Position numbers and translations under genes: made by a program. The notes beneath the pieces were generated by a model. That model ran no database searches and was not told the DNA's origin. It saw nothing but the letters and a program-made list of their open reading frames with translations. Shown here piece by piece: positions 57,896-64,000 of a stretch of DNA of 64,000 bases (its first letter is position 1; each line of letters begins with the position of its first letter). This DNA is from CAWAYH01 sp963786195 (GTDB lineage: Bacteria > Acidobacteriota > Vicinamibacteria > Vicinamibacterales > 2-12-FULL-66-21): NCBI GenBank assembly GCA_963786195.1, contig CAWAYH010000002.1, positions 248,001 to 312,000 of the forward strand, given 5' to 3'.

Positions 57896-59904
57896 CGTCT
57901 CGCAGCAGTTGCGTTCTCAACCCTCGTCTCGAGTACACGGCCAGGCTGGAAGCCCGGCGCACGACCGCGGCCCGGTACGAACGTCACGACCTGCGACTGA
58001 GCCAGCTGCGGATTGGGCTCGCTGCGCTCTTTTTGCTCATCGCCGCATTCAGCCTTTGGGTCCCGGTGTTCTCCGCATGGTGGCTGCTTCTTCCGAGTGC
58101 CGTATTCGTTGTCGCGTTCATCGTTCACGCTCGGGTCATCGACGTAAAGACGCGTGCCGTCAATGCGGCCATTTTCTATGAGAGGGGCCGTGCTCGAATC
58201 GATGACCGCTGGAGCGGTCAGGGATTGCCGCACGACCCTTCCGCTGACGGCCCTCACTTATACGCACCGGATCTCGACGTGTTCGGGCGGGGTTCGCTCT
58301 TCGAACTGCTTTGTACCGCTCACACTCGCGCCGGCCAGAACACGCTCGCGGGCTGGCTCTCGGAGCCGGCCACACCGGAGGAAATTCTGGCCCGACAGGA
58401 AGCCGTCGCGGAGCTACGGTATTGCCTCGACTTGCGGGAGGCGCTCGCGAGCGCCGGGCCCGGCACGCATGACGCGATGCCACTCGAGGACGTCACGCAG
58501 TGGGGCGTGGAGCCACCAGAGTTCCCCACACCAGCCATGCGAGTCATGGTGACGATCGCGGCAGCGGGCACGCTCACAGCGTTGAGCGCGACGGTGTGGT
58601 CGGCTTCGCCCGTAGCCTGGCCAGTGTTTCTCGGCTGTCTGGCCTGCGAGTGTGCGTTAGCGCTCATGTGCCGAGCCCGCGTCAGGCGTGTACTGCGACG
58701 GGCGGACCATCATCGTGCGGACCTCAATGCCGTTTCTCGCGTGCTCCAGAGAATGCAGCAGGAGCCACTGAGGTCCAACAGAATCGTGGCACTCTGCGCG
58801 GCGTTGACCACTGACGGCCGCTCGCCGACATCCCGGATTGCACAACTGAACCGCCTGTTGGATCTGTCCACCCTCAAGGGGCTGGATCTGCCGATCGCGC
58901 TGTTGTTCATGTGGCAGTGGGATTTCGTGTTCGCTCCCTTCTCGTTCGTGTTCTTGTTGACGCACTGTGTGTTTGCGCTCGAGTCGTGGCGGGCTCGCCA
59001 CGGAGCAGAGATCGCGTCCTGGGTTCGCACCGCCGGCGAGTTCGAAGCGCTGTGCGCGCTTGCGTGCTATGCCTACGAGCATCCTGACGATCCCTTTCCG
59101 GAAATCGCCGAAGCTGGCCCGGTGTTCGATGGCGTCGATTTGCGGCACCCGCTCATTCCCGCGGTGCGATGCGTCCCGAACACGGTACGCCTCGACGCCC
59201 AACTTCAGCTGCTCGTCGTCAGTGGCTCGAACATGTCTGGGAAGAGCACGCTGCTCCGAACGGTCGGCATCAATGCCCTCCTGGCTCTCACGGGCGCTCC
59301 GGTCCGTGCAACCCGGCTACGGCTGTCGAAGCTCGCACTGGGCGCCGTTTTGCGGATTCAGGATTCGCTCCAGACGGGAACGTCGGCCTTCGATTCAGCG
59401 GTTCTGCGGATGGCCCCCATCGTCGACCGCGCCCGGGCCGATCCACCAATGCTCTTCTTGTTCGACGAGCTCCTGCACGGAACCAATCCACACGATCGGA
59501 GGGTGGGTGCAGAGGCGCTCCTTCGTACCCTGCTCGGTTCGCGGGCCATTGGCCTCGTGACGACACACGACCCTGCGTTGACGGAGCTGGAGTCAGTGTT
59601 ATCGCCTCACGTCGCCAACGTTCATTTTCGCAATGACCTCACGGATGGAGTCATGTCCTTCGACTACCGGATTCATCCTGGACCGGCACGCACGACCAAT
59701 GCACTGGCGCTGATGGCGGCCGCGCGGCTGATTGGTGACCCTCCGGTGCAGGAGATACCTTCGGCCAGCGCCGCGACTGTCGACTCGGCTGGTCAGAGCG
59801 AGGCCAATCTACCGGCGCCGAAGCGGCAGACGGGCAAGGCATTGATCTGGACGAGAGCAATAATAAAAGCGCTCTACTCGGTGATCCGCAGACTGCCGAT
59901 CTGA
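57892..59904 (+). CDS. Membrane-anchored MutS-like ATPase
   Basis: A 670-residue protein. Residues about 38-82 form two helices (LAALFLLIAAFSLWVPVF, WLLLPSAVFVVAFIVHA), with further hydrophobic segments near 215-260 and 330-355. The C-terminal third is the MutS domain V ATPase: Walker A VVSGSNMSGKSTLLRTVGIN (about 444-463), RIQDSLQTGTSAFDSAVLRM, Walker B LFLFDELLHGTNPHDR and VTTHDPALTELE. The mismatch-recognition domain is absent, so it is not a mismatch repair protein; this membrane subfamily is uncharacterised. It lies between a gene remnant and tfuA in one orientation and may belong to the RiPP operon, for example in transport or immunity, but that is inference. Confidence 0.88.
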   Translation: MTSRSSCVLNPRLEYTARLEARRTTAARYERHDLRLSQLRIGLAALFLLIAAFSLWVPVFSAWWLLLPSAVFVVAFIVHARVIDVKTRAVNAAIFYERGRARIDDRWSGQGLPHDPSADGPHLYAPDLDVFGRGSLFELLCTAHTRAGQNTLAGWLSEPATPEEILARQEAVAELRYCLDLREALASAGPGTHDAMPLEDVTQWGVEPPEFPTPAMRVMVTIAAAGTLTALSATVWSASPVAWPVFLGCLACECALALMCRARVRRVLRRADHHRADLNAVSRVLQRMQQEPLRSNRIVALCAALTTDGRSPTSRIAQLNRLLDLSTLKGLDLPIALLFMWQWDFVFAPFSFVFLLTHCVFALESWRARHGAEIASWVRTAGEFEALCALACYAYEHPDDPFPEIAEAGPVFDGVDLRHPLIPAVRCVPNTVRLDAQLQLLVVSGSNMSGKSTLLRTVGINALLALTGAPVRATRLRLSKLALGAVLRIQDSLQTGTSAFDSAVLRMAPIVDRARADPPMLFLFDELLHGTNPHDRRVGAEALLRTLLGSRAIGLVTTHDPALTELESVLSPHVANVHFRNDLTDGVMSFDYRIHPGPARTTNALALMAAARLIGDPPVQEIPSASAATVDSAGQSEANLPAPKRQTGKALIWTRAIIKALYSVIRRLPI

Positions 59905-59954
59905 GCGACCGCCAGGTCGTACGCGCCAGGTGTTCGATCGTGTGAGGGAGGGTG

Positions 59955-61337
59955 ATGAAAAGAGCCGGCGCGAACGTCGTGGTGTTCCTGGGTCCGTCGT
60001 GCCCAGCCGTCACGGCTGGTGAGCGCGTCACCGCCGACTTCCTGCCGCCCGCACGACGTGGAGACTTCTATCGCCTCCTCGCCTCTGACGTAGACATCAT
60101 TGTCTTGATCGACGGCGTGTTTCATCGCCAGCCATCGGTCGGGCATCACGAGATCCTCGCAGCGGTTGACGAGGGCATTACGGTGATTGGCGCGTCGAGC
60201 ATGGGGGCCCTTCGGGCAGCGGAGCTGCACGATCTCGGCGTTGACGGCTTCGGCACGGTGTTCGAATGGTACCGTGACGGATATATCGACGGTGACGATG
60301 AGGTCGCTCTGCGTCATGCTGGCGCGGAACATCAATATCGCGCGTCGTCCGAACCACTCGTGAATATTCGGGCCACGCTGCTCGCGGCGGTAGACGCGGG
60401 CTGCATCACGGCGCCCGAATCGGACGCGCTGATCCTGGAGGCGCAAGCGACGTTCTACCCGGATCGCTCATGGGGCTGTCTCCTCGAAGGAATGACGGTG
60501 AGCGGGTGGCCGTCACACCGGCGTGAAGCGCTCACGATATTTGTGCGAACCTCGTATGTCGATGTGAAGAGGCAGGATGCGTGCGGTGCCTTCGAGTACG
60601 CGTGTGAACTGGCTGCGAACGGCCGCGGTCGACGCGCCTCTCCGGATCGTGATCGCTACTTGCTGCCAACGGATTTCGCCCGCTTTACAAGCAGGCTATT
60701 TACCGATCGCAAGGGGCGGGCCGTCGATGGACACGTGTTGGGTTCGGCTATTGATGCCGCCGACTTGTTGACGGTGCGGCAGCACGTCGCCACGCGATGG
60801 ATTAGCCTCAGATGGGCTGCCGATCGGCATGTCCGGTTTGCGGCGAATGAGGTCGCCGCTATAGAACGGCGCCTTCGGTCGGCGCACGAACGCGACGAAC
60901 ATGGTTTTCTCCACCGCAACAGCCTGGCGGCCTGCGAATACGCAGGATGGGTTCGCCGTCAGGCGCGCTTCGAGTGGCTTGCCGGAAGAGGTGCCACCGA
61001 CTTTGGCCTGTCCTGGAGCGAGCGCGATGCCCTCCTCGACAGCCGCCTCTTTCCGTCGGATGCGACCGCTGTGCGATCGGCCAAGGCGTTTCTCATCGAC
61101 TGGGGGCACACGCATGGGCTGACCGCGCCCGAGCGTGAACAATCGCTCTTGCGCGCCTCCTGGCAGGCCCATGGTGATCTGCCATCGGTCGACGAATCCC
61201 TGGTCGGCGACCTAGCGCTGGCACACTGGCTGACAGTGACAGCGCCCGAGGCTATCGGATTCTGGGCGGACACTCGAACGAACCTGATTCTCGAATTGCA
61301 GGCGACGGACCAGCTGGCCGAGGTCCTCCAAGCATGA
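59955..61337 (+). CDS. tfuA: TfuA-like protein, partner of YcaO
   Basis: About 460 residues from ATG 59955, preceded by GGGAGG. Residues 1-150 are the TfuA core: VVVFLGPSCPAVTAGERVTA, DVDIIVLIDGVFHRQPSVGH, EGITVIGASSMGALRAAELH and VFEWYRDGYIDGDDEVALRH. The rest is a helical extension without a recognised domain. TfuA proteins accompany a subset of YcaO enzymes and are thought to recruit or activate the sulfur donor when YcaO converts a backbone amide to a thioamide, as in methyl-coenzyme M reductase and thioviridamide-type peptides. The ycaO start overlaps its stop (ATGA at 61334), confirming the pair. Confidence 0.9.
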   Translation: MKRAGANVVVFLGPSCPAVTAGERVTADFLPPARRGDFYRLLASDVDIIVLIDGVFHRQPSVGHHEILAAVDEGITVIGASSMGALRAAELHDLGVDGFGTVFEWYRDGYIDGDDEVALRHAGAEHQYRASSEPLVNIRATLLAAVDAGCITAPESDALILEAQATFYPDRSWGCLLEGMTVSGWPSHRREALTIFVRTSYVDVKRQDACGAFEYACELAANGRGRRASPDRDRYLLPTDFARFTSRLFTDRKGRAVDGHVLGSAIDAADLLTVRQHVATRWISLRWAADRHVRFAANEVAAIERRLRSAHERDEHGFLHRNSLAACEYAGWVRRQARFEWLAGRGATDFGLSWSERDALLDSRLFPSDATAVRSAKAFLIDWGHTHGLTAPEREQSLLRASWQAHGDLPSVDESLVGDLALAHWLTVTAPEAIGFWADTRTNLILELQATDQLAEVLQA

Positions 61338-61779
61338 ATCTGAAGGCTCACTTCCGGGGCACCCACCGGGCGCGGCTGCCGGAAGACACCCTCGAGTCGA
61401 TTCAGCCCCACCTCCGAAGTCTCGGTGTGACCCGCTGTGCGGACATTACGCGCCTCGATCGGCTCGGCATCCCGACTGTACTGTGCGATTTCCCCTGAAA
61501 ACTCCATGCTGCAAGTGACGAATGGAAAGGGACACACCCCGATCGACGCCAAAGTGTCGTCACTCATGGAAGCGATCGAGGTGTTTCATGCGGAGCATCC
61601 ACCGGCAGCGCTTCAGCGATGCAGTGAACGCCAGATGCGAGAGCGCGGCTCCGCGTTCGTGCGCCCAGAACGCCTCCCCGAGTTCAACCTACACGCGGGG
61701 CACACGCAGGACCGCCTCATCGACTGGATACCGGGGCGGTCGCTGCCCTCCAACTCTGACGTCTGGATCCCGGCGGCCG
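61334..61779 (+). pseudogene. ycaO: ycaO, 5' part (interrupted by IS256, one frameshift)
   Basis: It starts at ATG 61334 inside the tfuA stop. It reads LRSLGVTRCADITRLDRLGI, the N-terminal YcaO signature, slips by one base near 61475, and continues with NGKGHTPIDAKVSSLMEAIE and VFHAEHP, which contain Ser and Glu residues that bind ATP and magnesium. It ends at IPAA where the IS256 copy begins. The 10 bases before the element, CCGGCGGCCG (61770-61779), recur directly after it. Confidence 0.88.
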
Positions 61780-63155
61780 GGCCGTGTCTGTCAAGTGGTG
61801 GAAAAGTGTGAGCGCGTCATGAGCCGGCTCTGAGTCTTTCAGTTACGCGGCCTTCTCGACGCGTTCCATGTCCTCCCAGCCGTCGATCTTCCGTAGCTTC
61901 ACCTGACCGCTGCGCAAGAGCCCAAAGAGCAGCAGGAGGACGGCCTCTTGGCCTGGCAAGCTCGCTTGCGTTTTGGTGCGGCGTCGAAACTCGCCGTTGA
62001 TCCGCTCGAGCGCATTGGTCGTTCGCAGCGCCTTCCACTGCGTCTTGGGAAAGCGCAAATAGGTGAAGAGATCATCGCCCGCTTCCTCGAGGCATTCGAG
62101 CACAGCGGGGCACCGCAACCGCCATTTCTTCGCGAAGCGGGTGCGCGCCTGATCGACGAGTGTTCGGGTCTCGGCGTAGATCATCCGCCGGTAGTCTTCG
62201 GCGAGCTCCTCGCGGAGGCGCACCGGCGCCTTGGCCTCGAGATTCCGGAGCTTGTGCGCAGTACAGCGTTGAATCGCCATTGTCGGCCATTGCTCGCGCA
62301 AGGCCGCGGCCAAGCCGGCGCTGCCGTCGACGATGGCGAGGAGCGGCCGACCGACCTGGCGCTCGACCAAGCTCCGAATCACATCACGCCACGCGGCGGT
62401 GCTTTCATCGCCGACCAAGCGGACGTCGAGCACGACGCGCTCGCCATCGCCCCGCACCCCGAGCGTGACGAGCACGGGCACGCGGACGCGCCGCTGGCCG
62501 ATGCGGACTTTCGGATACCAGCCGTCCATGAGCAGATACTGAATCTCGTCCTCAGCGAGATCGCGGTGCCGCCACGTCTCGAAATCGTCCGCGAGCCGTC
62601 CCACCAAGCGCGAGACCGCGTCTTTCGACAACGGCCCGCCGCGCAGCAGTGGCGCCAGCGCCCCTTTGATGCGCCGCGTGTTGGTCCCGCTCAGATACAC
62701 GCCCAGGATCGCCTCATCGACGCGCTCGCTGCGACGCTGATAACGGGGCACCAGATCGCTCCGCCATTCCCTGGTGCCGCCATCGGCGGTCAAGACGCGA
62801 GCCCGGGGCATTGCGAACGTCGTCGGGCCCAAGCTCGTGGTCAGCGTCCGGTCGCGCGCCCCATGCCGATAGCCCACGCGCGCGGCGCCCACGCGCACCG
62901 ACGGCGCCGCACCCAGCGCGGCTTCCAATTCCTCTTCCACGATGGCGTCGATCAAACCACGGGCGCGTCGTCGAATGATCGTTTCCAGGGTCGTCGCCTC
63001 GGTTTCCTGCACGGCTTCGTTCGTCGATCCGTTCCTGCTATCCTTCGCCATAGCGTCATCCTCCGGCATCCGCCTGCAAGCGGACGCAGCTGCTGGTTAA
63101 CAACTGCGCCGGATGATGACGCGCTTTCTACTTTTCCACCAGACTCAAGACACTA
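61780..63155 (-). mobile_element. Complete IS256-family insertion sequence inside ycaO
   Basis: 1,376 bp. The ends are imperfect inverted repeats: GTGTCTGTCAAGTGGTGGAA on the left (from 61784) and, on the other strand, GTGTCTTGAGTCTGGTGGAA on the right, both followed by AAGT and later by GCGCGTCAT. The flanking CCGGCGGCCG at 61770-61779 and 63156-63165 is the target-site duplication; IS256 elements usually duplicate 8-9 bp, so one or two of the ten bases may be chance identity. The element carries one transposase gene. Confidence 0.92.
61843..63069 (-). CDS. IS256-family transposase (mutator type)
   Basis: A 408-residue protein starting MPEDDAMAKDSRNGSTNEAV (or at the second Met). It has a DDE transposase core with Asp in LLMDGWYPKVRIGQRRVRV, Asp in LLAIVDGSAGLAAALREQ, the zinc-like CTAHKLRNLEAKAP segment and the catalytic Glu in TTNALERINGEFRRRTKTQ. 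It is intact and so could mobilise itself and the truncated copy at 56857-57746. Confidence 0.95.
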   Translation of the reverse strand: MPEDDAMAKDSRNGSTNEAVQETEATTLETIIRRRARGLIDAIVEEELEAALGAAPSVRVGAARVGYRHGARDRTLTTSLGPTTFAMPRARVLTADGGTREWRSDLVPRYQRRSERVDEAILGVYLSGTNTRRIKGALAPLLRGGPLSKDAVSRLVGRLADDFETWRHRDLAEDEIQYLLMDGWYPKVRIGQRRVRVPVLVTLGVRGDGERVVLDVRLVGDESTAAWRDVIRSLVERQVGRPLLAIVDGSAGLAAALREQWPTMAIQRCTAHKLRNLEAKAPVRLREELAEDYRRMIYAETRTLVDQARTRFAKKWRLRCPAVLECLEEAGDDLFTYLRFPKTQWKALRTTNALERINGEFRRRTKTQASLPGQEAVLLLLFGLLRSGQVKLRKIDGWEDMERVEKAA

Positions 63156-63863
63156 CCGGCGGCCGCGGCGTATTGCTTTCCATTGACTCTATTCGCCTAC
63201 ACGACGACTGGTGTTGCGAGTGGGAACAACCGTACGGAAGCTGCGTTGCACGCACTCTACGAAGTCATTGAGCGCCATTCGTTCTCCGCACTGTGTATCG
63301 ACGACGATATCGACTTCAGCCAGTGTGAACGGATAGACCCCGCTACGGTCACGGACGATGACTTGGCGACGCTTCTCGATCGTATCGCCCGGTCCCGTTT
63401 CAACCTCGTCCTGCTGAAGGTCCCTGCGGTGCCGCTGATCTATTCCTTCATGGCGGTGCTAATCGACACCGATTCGTTCGGGGACGCTTCCCATCTGAGT
63501 TTTGGGTACGGTGCGCACTTAAACCCGGCCGTTGCGGCGAGCCGCGCTGTCACGGAATCTGCGCAGACAAGGCTGACATACATTCACGGTGCCCGTAACG
63601 ACATCAAACAGAGCCTCTATCTAGGCTCGAGGGAGCAACAGCACGTTGCCAGCTTCTTCGCCTCACTCCCCAGCGACGCCAGGTGGACCAGCTACGTGGA
63701 TAACGCATCTCCTGATCTTAAGACTGATCTGCTGAACGTTTTGACCGGACTGGCGACGGCCGGATACGACCATGTGTATGAGGTTAATTTGACGCGGCCG
63801 GACTTGCCCATCGCGGTCGTGCGAACTTTCGTGGAAGGAATGCGATCGACGTATCCGTTCTAA
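63156..63863 (+). pseudogene. ycaO: ycaO, 3' part
   Basis: Joining 61779 to 63166 gives an uninterrupted frame IPAAAAYCFPLTLFAYTTTG followed by VASGNNRTEAALHALYEVIE. The latter is the YcaO segment whose Asn and Glu residues bind ATP-magnesium. The C-terminal domain runs through SFMAVLIDTDSFGDASHLSF and GYGAHLNPAVAASRAVTESA to VVRTFVEGMRSTYPF. The joined protein would be about 381 residues, normal for the family. It lacks the proline-rich C-terminus of azoline-forming YcaO enzymes, in keeping with a TfuA-dependent thioamide-forming type. Confidence 0.88.
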
Positions 63864-63865
63864 TC

Positions 63866-64000
63866 TGCCCGCGAACGTGGGACCGAGCAGCCGGTGCAGT
63901 ACGTCCGAGCCACCGGACGTCGCAATCTCATAGACGATGAACGTGCGCGCGACCAGCGCCCAGATCCAGCGCTTGTCCCCATTGGTCCGATGCCCCGTCT
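63866..64000 (-). pseudogene. Fragment of an IS66-type transposase at the window edge
   Basis: The minus strand reads TGHRTNGDKRWIWALVARTF then EIATSGGSDVLHRLLGPTFA, which resembles the catalytic core region of IS66 transposases (ETG...W.W...GxxxxxxLLG.F.G). It starts outside the window and loses similarity at the end of ycaO, so only an internal part is present. Assignment is from pattern memory. Confidence 0.45.

Overview
The window reads as chromosomal DNA of a high-GC, Gram-negative bacterium, most likely an acidobacterium of the Vicinamibacteria type. The reasons are two large MacB/FtsX-type 'orphan' permeases (one with its own PadR regulator), a TamA-TamB outer-membrane assembly pair, a TonB protein, OmpA-like and DUF4097 envelope proteins, PD40 and TPR proteins, and several -10 boxes placed 7-9 nt before a start codon (leaderless pattern). 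The lineage is inferred from gene content only. Many housekeeping genes carry single-base frameshifts (more than 20 in total) although their protein signatures are intact on both sides. This looks more like uncorrected long-read indels than gene decay.

Layout. 0-9.7 kb: an unrecognised conserved gene, a YvcK/CofD-family protein, DUF4920 protein, ABC-F ATPase, a stand-alone LigD phosphoesterase, a POT peptide transporter, a radical SAM gene coupled to an ATP-grasp gene, and yggX. The radical SAM gene apparently continues through an in-frame UGA to a Cys-Sec-Ala-Glu-Pro tail. 10-19.2 kb: a KGG stress protein, an OmpA-like porin and the tamA-tamB pair. 19.2-22.8 kb: a PadR + permease cassette bounded by 18-bp inverted repeats and a short direct repeat, sitting in a palindromic GTGCTGAAG array. 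22.8-33.1 kb: molybdopterin oxidoreductase, Yip1 protein, a coupled tonB-TPR/CHAT pair, a coupled type II NADH dehydrogenase-DUF3810 pair, and DUF4097 lipoprotein. 33.2-52.2 kb: zinc-ribbon protein, Fpg/Nei glycosylase, second permease, a kinase-M23-aminotransferase triple fusion, a GxxExxY gene between long inverted arms, MASE1 histidine kinase, a B12-type radical SAM protein, TPR protein, serine hydrolase, PD40 protein and ankyrin protein.

52.3-64 kb is an accessory island that begins at a truncated peptidase-like 3' end. It holds a RiPP (ribosomally made, modified peptide) cluster: a stand-alone C39 leader peptidase, a full-length lantibiotic dehydratase (LanB), a Cys/Ser/Thr-rich precursor core after a VAGG cleavage motif, a membrane MutS-like ATPase, and a TfuA-YcaO pair of the kind that installs backbone thioamides. 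Dehydration chemistry (LanB) next to thioamidation chemistry (TfuA/YcaO) is an unusual combination and the best candidate for an undescribed system here. Two identical IS256-family copies in opposite orientation have damaged it. One partial copy replaces the leader of the precursor. One full copy splits ycaO, and removing it together with one copy of a 10-bp target duplication restores the reading frame exactly. The cluster was therefore probably intact until recently. No LanC cyclase and no exporter are visible.
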